From Actinomycetota bacterium (GTDB taxonomy: Bacteria > Actinomycetota > Acidimicrobiia > Acidimicrobiales > Acidimicrobilacustridaceae), in the NCBI GenBank assembly GCA_016185305.1, contig JACPNV010000035.1:1-45109 (forward strand): DNA of 45,109 nucleotides. Reading direction: 5' to 3'. This document shows, piece after piece, positions 9,396 to 17,264 of this stretch. Every line of letters begins with the position of its first letter. Position 1 is the stretch's first letter. The position numbers were made by a program, and so were the translations under genes. The notes beneath the pieces were generated by a model. The model was not told the origin of the DNA and made no database searches. It saw only the letters and a list, made by a program, of their open reading frames with translations.

Positions 9396-9854
9396 ATGAA
9401 CCGACTCGTGTGGTGGATGCGGATCGTCGGCGTGTTCTACGTTCTCCAGTTCGTGATGATGGCAATCGTCCGGGCACCTATCCGCACCTTCGGACCCGCC
9501 GGAGCTCTTGACCTTGCCGACGCGGGAGACCCGGTCGCCACGTTCCTCGTCTACACATGGTTCACGTTCGGAACCGAGGTGGCGGCCGTGGGCATCGCCT
9601 TGCTGATCGCGTCGCTCTATCCCGAACAGGCTCGTGGTGTCGTGTGGACCGTGCTCGGCATCGAAACGTTGCGCGGCATCGCGAACGACCTGTATTTCAT
9701 CGCTCGCGGCTTCCAAGTGGGCGGCTACCTCATCTGGATCGCCATCCACACGGTCGTCATCGTGACCGGGCTCCTCGCCCTCCGTGCGAGCCGATCCAAC
9801 GCCACCGAACCCAGTGACCGTCGAGCAACCGACGCCCAAACATCGATCGCGTAA
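9396..9854 (+). CDS. BphX-like integral membrane protein
   Basis: 152 residues with four hydrophobic segments: VGVFYVLQFVMMAIV, a helix near 48-70 (FLVYTWFTFGTEVAAVGIAL), VVWTVLGIETLRGIAND, and GYLIWIAIHTVVIVTGLLAL. The overall layout matches the BphX family, a small four-helix membrane family of unknown function named from biphenyl-degradation clusters. The C-terminal 20 residues are polar and cytoplasmic. The start codon lies four bases after the DUF4242 stop, and an RBS-like GGACGG lies inside the end of that gene. This indicates a two-gene operon. Confidence 0.7.
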   Translation: MNRLVWWMRIVGVFYVLQFVMMAIVRAPIRTFGPAGALDLADAGDPVATFLVYTWFTFGTEVAAVGIALLIASLYPEQARGVVWTVLGIETLRGIANDLYFIARGFQVGGYLIWIAIHTVVIVTGLLALRASRSNATEPSDRRATDAQTSIA

Positions 9855-9879
9855 CGGAACCTCGCGGTCAGATGTCGCG

Positions 9880-9965
9880 ACTTGACATGGACGGCGAACG
9901 TGACGTGTTGGGGTGCTGGGTCGGACCCACCGGCGTCGAAGCCGCCAAGTTCTCGATGACGGTAC
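9880..9965 (+). mobile_element. IS256-family transposase remnant
   Basis: About 26 residues in frame (DMDGERDVLGCWVGPTGVEA followed by AKFSMTV) match the block around the first catalytic Asp of IS256/mutator transposases, where the family reads DxDGxxxVLGxWVGPTGGEGAKFW. Nothing recognisable of the transposase is left on either side, and the frame ends shortly afterwards. This is a degraded fragment at the left edge of a stretch of gene remnants. Confidence 0.65.
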
Positions 9966-10202
9966 GGTTCCGGCGTCGGGAACGTTGCCGTCCTCTGACC
10001 GGTGTCCGCCCACCGGTAACAAGCCGCATTCTGCTGCGCCGTTATGGACAGACGATCGATCGGCTGACGGTGGGTACGCTCTCGGCGGTGAAGGGTCGAA
10101 GCGGGACCGGTACCCAGGCTGCGTGGTGGATCAGCGTTAGGTGATCGACCTGGCCCGATCACCCGTTCCACTCGTTTGCGACGGCCAACTCCGGTGTGCT
10201 GG

Positions 10203-10368
10203 TCAGAGCCGGCGGACGACGCCGCGGTGGGGGTCGACCTCCACCTCGGCGCCGTCGGCAATCAGCGAGGTGGCACCCTGCGCGCCGATCACCGCGGCCA
10301 GGCCAAACTCGCGGGCGACGATTGCGCATGGCACAGCGCACCGCCCTCCTCGACGACCAGCGCGCCCG
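10203..10368 (-). pseudogene. PEP-utilising enzyme mobile (phosphohistidine) domain remnant
   Basis: Read on the minus strand, TGALVVEEGGALCHA is followed after a frame change near 10327 by AIVAREFGLAAVIGAQGATS and LIADGAEVEVDPHRGVVRRL, then a TGA at 10205-10203. This is the end of the PEP-utilising mobile domain (as in PEP synthase or rifampin phosphotransferase), with the phosphorylatable His in GGALCHA. Joining the frames needs one added base, so a single-base deletion looks likely. The rest of the enzyme upstream is absent: the sequence before it is the end of an unrelated remnant. Confidence 0.65.
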
Positions 10369-10690
10369 TCAGGAGTCGAACACCGACCAGCAGATCTCGT
10401 TTCGCGCTCGCTGATCCTGGACGACGAGTTCGCGAATCGCATCCGGGAGCTGTTCGCGCTGCCAGCGGCACTCGAGCCGGCCGGCCCGCTCGCCATCCCG
10501 TCCGGGGGCCGCCGCACCGAGCTCGTGCGCGGCGACATGCGCCACGGCTGCCGCCTGGCCGGCCGCGTAGGCGGCGTGCCGAGCGGCGCCGCGGGTCCAG
10601 GGGCTGTACCGACTCGAAGAGGTGCAGAACGTGCTCCGCGCACGCGGCCGCCCACAAAGCCAGGAGCCGATGGTCGGAGTCCGTGAGCGT
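10369..10690 (-). pseudogene. Imm-5-like putative immunity protein remnant
   Basis: On the minus strand, LTDSDHRLLALWAAACAEHV then LHLFESVQPLD resembles the first helices of the actinobacterial Imm-5-like family. A different frame then supplies AARHAAYAAGQAAAVAHVAA and HELGAAA, followed by a C-terminal RWQREQLPDAIRELVVQDQR stretch and a TGA at 10371-10369. The junction near 10590 combines a frame change with loss of the middle of the protein (the family's DRPR.AIEAARAWARGE region). No start codon is left: the position where it would be expected reads ACG. Family recognition is from memory. The coherence of the pieces argues for a real decayed gene. Confidence 0.55.
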
Positions 10691-10708
10691 TCCCCCGCGA
10701 GGATCCCG

Positions 10709-11122
10709 ATGGCCTTTCACCCCTACCTCTTCTTCAGTGGGAACTGCAACGAGGCGTTCACTCGCTACCAGGAGATCTTCGGCGGTGAGCTGTTCATGAT
10801 GAGGGCGTCCGACGCTCCTGGGGACGAGACGCCTCCCGACGCCAATCCCGATCTCATCATCCACGCGGCGTTGACCATCGAGGGCGACGTGCTGATGGCT
10901 TCGGATGACCCAACTGGCGATGGTGCGCCAAAGACGGGAATCTTGGTCAACTTCAACGGTCCGGATGCCGGCGAGATCAGGCGGGTCTTCGGTGCGCTCG
11001 CCGAAGGCGGCGAGGTGACACAACCGCTCATCGAGACGTTCTTCTCTCCCGCGTTCGGCATGTGCGTCGATCGGTTCGGCATCCCGTGGATGCTCAGCGC
11101 CGATCAAGCCGCGCCGGCCTGA
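10709..11122 (+). CDS. VOC-family protein (PhnB-like)
   Basis: 137 residues, with GCGAGGA just upstream of ATG 10709. The sequence MAFHPYLFFSGNCNEAFTRY QEIFGGEL is the opening of PhnB-like members of the vicinal-oxygen-chelate superfamily (glyoxalase/bleomycin-resistance fold). Later blocks (IHAALTIEGDVLMASD, FNGPDAGEIRRVFGALAEGG, FFSPAFGMCVDRFGIPWML) complete the paired beta-alpha-beta-beta-beta units. PhnB-like proteins usually lack a proven enzymatic role and may be metal-free. It is a single gene: the upstream region holds remnants on the opposite strand, and the next gene starts 233 bases on. Confidence 0.85.
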   Translation: MAFHPYLFFSGNCNEAFTRYQEIFGGELFMMRASDAPGDETPPDANPDLIIHAALTIEGDVLMASDDPTGDGAPKTGILVNFNGPDAGEIRRVFGALAEGGEVTQPLIETFFSPAFGMCVDRFGIPWMLSADQAAPA

Positions 11123-11355
11123 GATTCGATTCCCGCGACCCGGTCGGTGCCAGCCGCGAGCATCGAGCCCTCGTATCGAGGGTTGAAGGCGACGGCGGAT
11201 CTCGAACGGGTCGTCGACGTGCCGCGGCCTCCGTTCGGTCCCCGGCGCGATGACCATCCGCGTCTCTCGCGGGGCGACGAGTTAAGGTCCGCCCATCCCT
11301 GAGTTGGTGAGCTCACGGATGCAGTTCGGTAGTGAGAACAGCACGGAGGTGTGGT

Positions 11356-14112
11356 GTGAGCAAGTCCCGTCAGGTGAAGCGGGCCTCTGCGGGCAGCCGT
11401 CCGCGTGCGCGCTCGTTATCGGCGACGCCGACGAGCGACGAGTTGGAGCAACATCTCGAGTCGTGGTCGGCAGAACAGCTCTCGCAGCTACTGCTGCTTC
11501 GTCCCGACTTGTCGTTCCCCTCGCCGCCGTGCGACCTCGCGGAGCTGGCTTTCCGTGCCCAACACCGGAGCTCGATCGGCAGCGCGCTCGAGCAGACGAC
11601 TCTGGCGGAGAACCGGCTCGTGCAGTTGTTGGTGCTCGGCCGCCGCAACCCGACCGACGCGGAGCTGGAGGCCGACCTGCCCGAAGGCCTACGCCTCGAC
11701 GATGTGCTACCGGTGCTGGCCGGGCTCGAACGGCTGGCGCTCGTCTGGCGATCGGGTGCTCGCACCTTCTTCGCCGACGCGCTGGTTGAGGCGAACCCGC
11801 ATGCGGGCAACCTCGGCCCGCCACTTCGCCAATGCATCACGCACGAGCGTCATGACTACTTCGCCAAAGCGGTGCAACGGGTGCGAACCGATGCGGGTGA
11901 CGCGGCGAGGAGCGTTCCGAGAGCCCAAAAGCGCACCAAGCAGGGGCTGATAGACGAGCTGACCGACTTGCTCTCGTCGCCAGCCGTGGTTCAAGCAGCG
12001 CTCGCGGCCGCTCCCGTAGCGGCAGTCGAGATGGCCCGGAAGTTGGCCAGCGGCAAACCGGTACTCGCCGGCGTCAACCCGTCCTACCTGTACGCCTCCT
12101 CGACGCGACAGCAGGACCATGTCGTCTGGCTCCACGATCGCGGCCTCCTCCTGTCGCACAACTACAGCGCGGTCCAACCGCGCGAGGTCACCATCGCGTT
12201 GCGGGGCGGGCGTCCGATCGCCGATCTGGCCTTGGAGCCTCCCCATCTCGCCGTCCAGCCCGCACCCGCATCGCAGGTTGTCGACGCGGATGCCGCACGG
12301 CAGGGCACCGCGGCCGTTGACGCTGTCGCCGAGCTGTGCACCTGGCTCGCTGCCGAACCGATGGCCGGGCTCAAAGATGGCGGGCTCGGCGCTCGCGCGC
12401 TGTCCGCGGTCACGAAACGGCTCGGGCGCACCAGCGAGGAAGCGGCCTGCCTGGTCGAATGCGCGCACGCGGCCGGCTTGCTCCAGTGGGAGGCCAGAGA
12501 GCGCGGCAAGGGCCGCGAGTCCAAGACCGAGTACTTCGCCGTCGCGTCACAACAAGCCCGTTCGTGGCTGGCGATGGAGACCGCCGAGCGGTGGCGCCAC
12601 CTCGCCGGGTCCTGGCTCCGCACAGCGCTTGCGCCCGGTGCGGCCGGCCGCAAGCTCGGAGATGATAGCAAAGCACTGCCGGCGATGGAAGGCCCGTGCT
12701 GGCCGAACATGGCCGACCAGCGTCGCGCGGTGCTCGAGACCGTCCTTGGGCTGGGCGACGAGACAGGTGCATCCGGTGCGTCGCTCGCCCCGTTGGTTCA
12801 TTGGCGCCGGCCGCTCCTGTTCATGCGCGAGCCGGGCGTCGTTCTCGCTACCGAGCTCACGCTTGCCGAGGCGTCCGTGCTCGGCGTCATCTCGCACGGG
12901 CGGTTGTCATCGTTCGGCGAGGCACTGATCGATGGTTCCGAACGATTGGCGTCCACGCTCTTTGCCGCCGCGTCGCCACCGCTCACGACCGAGTTCACCG
13001 TGCAGGCCGACCACACGGTGGTGGCAATCGGAACGTTGGCTCGGTCGCTCGAGACCGAGCTCGCTCTCGTCGCCGACATCGAGTCGAGAGGTGCCGCATG
13101 CACGTACCGGATCACCGAACGATCCTTGCGCCGTGCGCTCGACCACGGTCGCGACGTTGATGAGGTGTTGGCGTTCCTGGATCGCCACGCGAGCCGAGGT
13201 GTGCCCCAGGCATTGCGCTACCTCGTGCTCGATGTCGGCCGCCGTTACGGCAACCTTCGAGTGGGTGGCGCAGGTTCGTTCGTCCGCTGCGACGATGCCG
13301 CCTTGCTCGCCGACGCGGTCTCTCACAAGCGGACGAAGAAGCTGGGCCTCACGCTGGTCGTGCCGACCGTTGCGGTCTGCCGGCTCGGTCCCGATCAGCT
13401 CCTTGACGGCCTGCGCGATGCCGGATTCCTACCCGCGGCGTTCGACGCTCGTAGCTCCTCGGCGCCAGCCGGGGCCGACGTCATCGAGCTGAGAGCCGGC
13501 CACCGCGACCCGAACGCCGGCGACAGCTCCGAGGTCGGGCTCCTCGAGCCGTTCGCCGGGGATCTCCGCTACAACCTGCTCGACGTGTTCCCCTCGGGTG
13601 AAGATGGCGCCGAAACCGTGGCGAGCGCGATCGGTCGAGCGCTCAAAGACGGCAGTCTCCCGCCCGGCGCCGTCCCTCGTGGTGCCGCCACAGGAAGCTC
13701 CGCCCAGCACACGATGCCCGATGGGACATCGATGCCGTTCTACGGATTCTGGGAGGGAGACATGTCGCGCGACGAGCTCGACCGCATGGTCCGGAACGCG
13801 ATGGCGAACGGGCATGTCCTCTTGGTCGCCGAGACCTGGTTGCTGGAGGGCTTCGGGCCCGAAGACATGATCCCGCTGATGCCGCTGGCGATCCAAGCCG
13901 GTCGGCTGCACGGGATCGACCTCGACAACGGCGAGCCGATGTCCGTCCCCATTCCCGACCTCGGCATGGTCTTCGACGTCGGGCCCTCGAGCGAGATCGA
14001 AGCGCTGAGCGAGGTGCTCGACCTCGAGGGCCTTTCCTCCATCGGCCCCGACGACGCACTCGAGCTCGTGTCGCTGTTGCTCGCCCCACGCCCCCAACGG
14101 AGCACACGATGA
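11356..14112 (+). CDS. Helicase_C_3 domain protein, partner of XPB helicase (Rv0862c-like)
   Basis: 918 residues from GTG 11356, preceded by GGAGGT at 11345-11350; an in-frame GTG at 11332 is less well placed. The N-terminal 200 residues are helical (ELEQHLESWSAEQLSQLLLL), suggestive of winged-helix repeats. The region near residues 545-640 (TEFTVQADHTVVAIGTLARS, YRITERSLRRALDHGRDVDE, LDRHASRGVPQALRYLVLDV) is the helicase-associated C-terminal type domain (Helicase_C_3) found next to bacterial XPB. The gene overlaps the XPB-like gene by four bases (ATGA), so the two are translationally coupled. This pairing matches mycobacterial Rv0862c-Rv0861c. The role is probably in DNA repair or unwinding together with XPB, but the protein's own activity is not known. 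Confidence 0.85.
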   Translation: MSKSRQVKRASAGSRPRARSLSATPTSDELEQHLESWSAEQLSQLLLLRPDLSFPSPPCDLAELAFRAQHRSSIGSALEQTTLAENRLVQLLVLGRRNPTDAELEADLPEGLRLDDVLPVLAGLERLALVWRSGARTFFADALVEANPHAGNLGPPLRQCITHERHDYFAKAVQRVRTDAGDAARSVPRAQKRTKQGLIDELTDLLSSPAVVQAALAAAPVAAVEMARKLASGKPVLAGVNPSYLYASSTRQQDHVVWLHDRGLLLSHNYSAVQPREVTIALRGGRPIADLALEPPHLAVQPAPASQVVDADAARQGTAAVDAVAELCTWLAAEPMAGLKDGGLGARALSAVTKRLGRTSEEAACLVECAHAAGLLQWEARERGKGRESKTEYFAVASQQARSWLAMETAERWRHLAGSWLRTALAPGAAGRKLGDDSKALPAMEGPCWPNMADQRRAVLETVLGLGDETGASGASLAPLVHWRRPLLFMREPGVVLATELTLAEASVLGVISHGRLSSFGEALIDGSERLASTLFAAASPPLTTEFTVQADHTVVAIGTLARSLETELALVADIESRGAACTYRITERSLRRALDHGRDVDEVLAFLDRHASRGVPQALRYLVLDVGRRYGNLRVGGAGSFVRCDDAALLADAVSHKRTKKLGLTLVVPTVAVCRLGPDQLLDGLRDAGFLPAAFDARSSSAPAGADVIELRAGHRDPNAGDSSEVGLLEPFAGDLRYNLLDVFPSGEDGAETVASAIGRALKDGSLPPGAVPRGAATGSSAQHTMPDGTSMPFYGFWEGDMSRDELDRMVRNAMANGHVLLVAETWLLEGFGPEDMIPLMPLAIQAGRLHGIDLDNGEPMSVPIPDLGMVFDVGPSSEIEALSEVLDLEGLSSIGPDDALELVSLLLAPRPQRSTR

Positions 14113-15806
14113 ACCTCGAAGCACGCCACGATCCCGGCGCGAACGATGGGCCGCTGATCGTGCAGTCCGACAAGACGCTGCTGCTCGAGCTGGATCAGCC
14201 AACGGCGGCCGATTGCCGCCTGGCCATAGCGCCGTTCGCCGAGCTCGAGCGCGCCCCCGAGCACGTGCACACCTACCGCATCACTGCCCTTGGCTTGTGG
14301 AACGCGCGGGCCGCGGGGATGGATGCCGAGCACGTGGTCGACGTGCTCTTGCGCTACAGCCGGTTCCCGGTCGCCAACGCTCTGCTCATCGACGTCGCCG
14401 ACACGATGGCTCGCTACGGTCGGCTCGTTCTCGAATCCGATCCCGAGGTCGGGCTCACGCTTCGAGCGCTCGACGAGCCGGTGCTCGAAGAGATCCTGCG
14501 GGCCAAAGGGGTTGCACCGCTGCTCGGTGAGCGGCTCGGGAACGACCGCGTCGCTGTCGCTCCCAGCGAGCGGGGCCGGCTCAAGCAAGCGTTGCTGAAA
14601 GTCGGGTGGCCGGCTGACGACCAGGCCGGCTACGTCGACGGGGCTCGCCACCCCATCTTCCTCGAGGAGTCCGAGACGTTCGCGGTGCGCGACTACCAGC
14701 AGGATGCGATCGACACGTTCGAGGCTGCCGGCAGCGGCGTGATCGTTCTGCCATGCGGCAGCGGCAAGACGCTCGTCGGGGCCGGTGCCATGGCTTCTAG
14801 CAGCGCGCGCACCCTCGTGCTGGTCACCAACACCGTCGCGGCGCGGCAGTGGCGCAGCGAGCTGCTCGCTCGCACGTCGCTCACCGACGCCGACATCGGC
14901 GAGTACTCCGGCGACAAGAAAGAGGTTCGGCCGGTCACCATCGCGACCTACCAGATCCTCACCCGCAAGACGAAGGGCCAGTACCGGCACTTCCACCTCT
15001 TCGACGCGGAAGACTGGGGCCTCATCGTCTACGACGAGGTGCACCTGCTGCCCGCCCCCGTCTTCCGCTTGGCCGCGGAGATCCAGAGCCGGCGCCGGCT
15101 CGGTTTGACCGCAACGCTCGTGCGCGAAGACGGCCGCGAGGGAGACGTGTTCAGCTTGATCGGGCCGAAGCGCTACGAAGCGCCGTGGCGCGACATGGAG
15201 AGCCAGGGCTGGATAGCGCCGGCCCATTGCACCGAGGTGAGAGTCACGCTCACCGAGGCCGAGCGCATGGACTATGCCGTGGCCGAGCCCGAGGAACGGC
15301 ATCGCATCGCCGCGACCGCCCGCTCGAAGCTGCCACTCGTTCGCACGATCCTCGATCGTCACGAGGGCGAGCCGGCGTTGGTGATCGGGATGTACCTCGA
15401 TCAACTCGACGACCTTGCCGAGCTTCTCGGCGCGCCGCTCATCACCGGCAAGACGCCGAATCGCGAGCGCGAGAAGCTCTTTGCCGCGTTCCGGACCGGC
15501 GACGTCGAGCTGCTCGTGGTGTCCAAGGTCGCCAACTTCTCGATCGACCTGCCAGAGGCGTCCGTAGCGATCCAGATGTCAGGCACCTTCGGGAGCCGCC
15601 AGGAGGAGGCGCAGCGGCTCGGGCGGTTGCTCCGACCCAAAGCCAGCAGGCGGCAGGCGAGCTTCTACTCGATCGTCAGTCGCGATACGAACGAGCAGGA
15701 CTTCGCCGCCAACCGCCAACGCTTCCTCGCCGAGCAGGGCTACGCGTACGAGATCCTCGACGCCGCCGATCTCGTCGCGGCGAAAGGCGACCGCCACGCC
15801 TCGTAG
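14109..15806 (+). CDS. XPB/ERCC3-type DNA repair helicase
   Basis: 565 residues, starting inside the end of the upstream gene (ATGA). The helicase core has Walker A LPCGSGKTLVGAGA (about 214-227), motif II YDEVH (about 307-311), motif III LGLTATLVREDG, an RED-type motif in VREDGREGD, and motifs V-VI SIDLPEASVAIQMSGTFGSR then QEEAQRLGRLLRPK. These are the signatures of SF2 3'-5' helicases of the XPB family. The first 180 residues are the bacterial N-terminal domain (LLLELDQPTAADCRLAIAPF, HTYRITALGLWNARAAGMDA). Mycobacterial homologues are ATP-dependent 3'-5' helicases and annealases implicated in nucleotide-excision repair. Length matches the bacterial family. Confidence 0.93.
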   Translation: MNLEARHDPGANDGPLIVQSDKTLLLELDQPTAADCRLAIAPFAELERAPEHVHTYRITALGLWNARAAGMDAEHVVDVLLRYSRFPVANALLIDVADTMARYGRLVLESDPEVGLTLRALDEPVLEEILRAKGVAPLLGERLGNDRVAVAPSERGRLKQALLKVGWPADDQAGYVDGARHPIFLEESETFAVRDYQQDAIDTFEAAGSGVIVLPCGSGKTLVGAGAMASSSARTLVLVTNTVAARQWRSELLARTSLTDADIGEYSGDKKEVRPVTIATYQILTRKTKGQYRHFHLFDAEDWGLIVYDEVHLLPAPVFRLAAEIQSRRRLGLTATLVREDGREGDVFSLIGPKRYEAPWRDMESQGWIAPAHCTEVRVTLTEAERMDYAVAEPEERHRIAATARSKLPLVRTILDRHEGEPALVIGMYLDQLDDLAELLGAPLITGKTPNREREKLFAAFRTGDVELLVVSKVANFSIDLPEASVAIQMSGTFGSRQEEAQRLGRLLRPKASRRQASFYSIVSRDTNEQDFAANRQRFLAEQGYAYEILDAADLVAAKGDRHAS

Positions 15807-15994
15807 CCGATAGCGCGGCGCCACCGCGGGCACGACTGGCCACAACCCAAGCTCATGCGTCGGAGGTGCCACATCTCGACAGGCGAGCACTCCTTGCTGG
15901 CGCATGCTGGGCGGAGTCGGGCGCCGAGCTCGAATGGCGGCAACCTCGGCCACGAGCGCGGCGCAGTCGACCTGCTGATGATCGCGTCGGGGCG

Positions 15995-16012
15995 ATATGT
16001 ACGTCATCATAT
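15995..16012. promoter_or_regulatory. Candidate operator upstream of the VapBC-type pair
   Basis: The sequence ATATG-N8-CATAT is a 5-bp inverted repeat ending 18 bases before the antitoxin start, in an AT-richer patch (ATGTACGTCATCATATG) that contrasts with the surrounding GC-rich DNA. Ribbon-helix-helix antitoxins bind such short palindromes to autoregulate. The position fits a promoter/operator, but no clear -35/-10 pair was recognised. Confidence 0.35.
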
Positions 16013-16030
16013 GCCTGTTAGCATTCGAGT

Positions 16031-16333
16031 ATGACCGCTCGGAAGCAACGTCTCACGGTGACCGTCGACCCCGAGCTGGTCCAGGCCGGCCAGCGGGCGG
16101 TCGAGTCCGGGCAGGCGGAGTCCGTCAGCGGTTGGGTGAGCGCCGCGCTCGAGGACAAGATCCGACGCGATCGCATGCTGTCGCGCTTGGCTGCCTCGGT
16201 CGCCGACTACGAGCAGGAGTTCGGCGAGATCACCGCCGAGGAGATCGTGGCCCAGCGGCGCGCTGATCGACAAGGCGCAACTGTCGTTCGTGGTCGGCGT
16301 CGACCGGGGACGCGCAAGGCGAAGTCGGCGTGA
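16031..16333 (+). CDS. Ribbon-helix-helix antitoxin (VapB-like)
   Basis: 100 residues. The N-terminal TARKQRLTVTVDPELVQAGQ is a ribbon-helix-helix beta strand and first helix; the second helix (SVSGWVSAALEDKIRRD) follows. The C-terminal half is charged and probably disordered until it binds its toxin (YEQEFGEITAEEIVAQRRAD), which is usual for antitoxins of this class. The gene ends in a GTGA overlap with the toxin gene, the standard layout of VapBC pairs. It is expected to bind its own promoter and neutralise the toxin. Confidence 0.8.
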   Translation: MTARKQRLTVTVDPELVQAGQRAVESGQAESVSGWVSAALEDKIRRDRMLSRLAASVADYEQEFGEITAEEIVAQRRADRQGATVVRGRRRPGTRKAKSA

Positions 16334-16707
16334 GCCTGGTTCTGGACAGCGGTGCCCTGGTCGCACTCGAGCGCAACGAGCGCCAGATGTGGGTCCGTCT
16401 GAAGGCCGCACACCTCGATGGGGATCTCCCGGTCACCCACGCCGGAGTTCTCGGGCAGGTGTGGCGCGGCGGCCCGCGTCAGGCCCGTTTGTCGCAGGCG
16501 CTCGGGGGCATCGATGTCCGCGCGCTCGATGAGCCACTCGGTCGGGCCGCTGGGGAGCTCCTCGCGGCGGCCGGGTTGGCGGATGCGATCGACGCCGGCG
16601 TGGTGTTGCTCGCTCGTGACGGGGACGAGATCGTGACCGCCGACCTCGAGGATCTCGAACAGCTCGCAGCAGCATCTGGACGCCACGTCGAGCTGATCCA
16701 TCCCTGA
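16330..16707 (+). CDS. PIN-domain toxin (VapC-like)
   Basis: 125 residues from GTG 16330, overlapping the antitoxin stop. The PIN-fold signature is present: LVLDSGALVALERNER with the first catalytic Asp at residue 6, a central block (VTHAGVLGQVWRGGPRQARL) typical of an actinobacterial PIN subfamily, then LADAIDAGVVLLARDGDEIV and TADLEDLEQLA with the later acidic residues. VapC toxins are Mg-dependent ribonucleases that cut tRNA or rRNA. All blocks look intact, so this pair may be functional. Confidence 0.85.
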   Translation: MSLVLDSGALVALERNERQMWVRLKAAHLDGDLPVTHAGVLGQVWRGGPRQARLSQALGGIDVRALDEPLGRAAGELLAAAGLADAIDAGVVLLARDGDEIVTADLEDLEQLAAASGRHVELIHP

Positions 16708-16823
16708 TCGCCGGCAGGAAGGGGTGGAGCACCCGGATGGAGAAGCGCGGGCTGATCGCCCGCGAGGAATGCGAGGGACGCTCGGGGCCAGAGAGGCCGG
16801 CAAGCGCCCAACAGAGGGAGCGG

Positions 16824-17255
16824 TCAGCCGCGACCGAAGTCGGGGATCACGAGGGAGCCGTCATCTTGGATGGTGAAGCCCGGGTTGTGGGCGATCTCCC
16901 ACAGGTGACCGTCGGGGTCGCGGAAGCAGCCGGCATACCCGCCGTAGAACGTCTCGCGGGGCCGCCGCGTCACGCTGGCCCCCGCGTGCTCGGCGACGTC
17001 GACGACCTCGTCCACGTCGTCCCGCGATCGAACATTGTGCGCGAGCATCACGCCGCTGAACCCCGTTTCCGTGTCAGCGACACCAGCGTCGGCGGCGAGC
17101 TTGGTTCGACTCCACAGAACGAGGGCGCTCCCGCCTGCCTGGAAGAACACTGTCTCCTCGACCTCTTGGCCGTGCCAGCCCAGTGCCTCGTAGAACCGCC
17201 GGCCCCGCTGAACGTCGGCGACGCCCAGGGTGATCAGGCTCACTCGTTGCTCCAC
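16824..17255 (-). CDS. VOC-family (glyoxalase-like) protein
   Basis: 143 residues on the minus strand. MEQRVSLITLGVADVQRGRR FYEALGWHG is the typical first beta strand and helix of a glyoxalase/dioxygenase-fold protein. The second half has CFRDPDGHLWEIAHNPGF, with the conserved DPDGHLWE that supplies the metal-binding Glu. A substrate is not predictable. It lies nine bases downstream of the sulfatase gene on the same strand, so the two are probably co-transcribed. Confidence 0.88.
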   Translation of the reverse strand: MEQRVSLITLGVADVQRGRRFYEALGWHGQEVEETVFFQAGGSALVLWSRTKLAADAGVADTETGFSGVMLAHNVRSRDDVDEVVDVAEHAGASVTRRPRETFYGGYAGCFRDPDGHLWEIAHNPGFTIQDDGSLVIPDFGRG

Positions 17256-17264
17256 ACGAACAAC

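Noticed and set aside
13740-15404. Long minus-strand open frame across the helicase pair
   Set aside because: The plus strand carries all SF2 helicase motifs here; the antisense frame has no recognisable domain.
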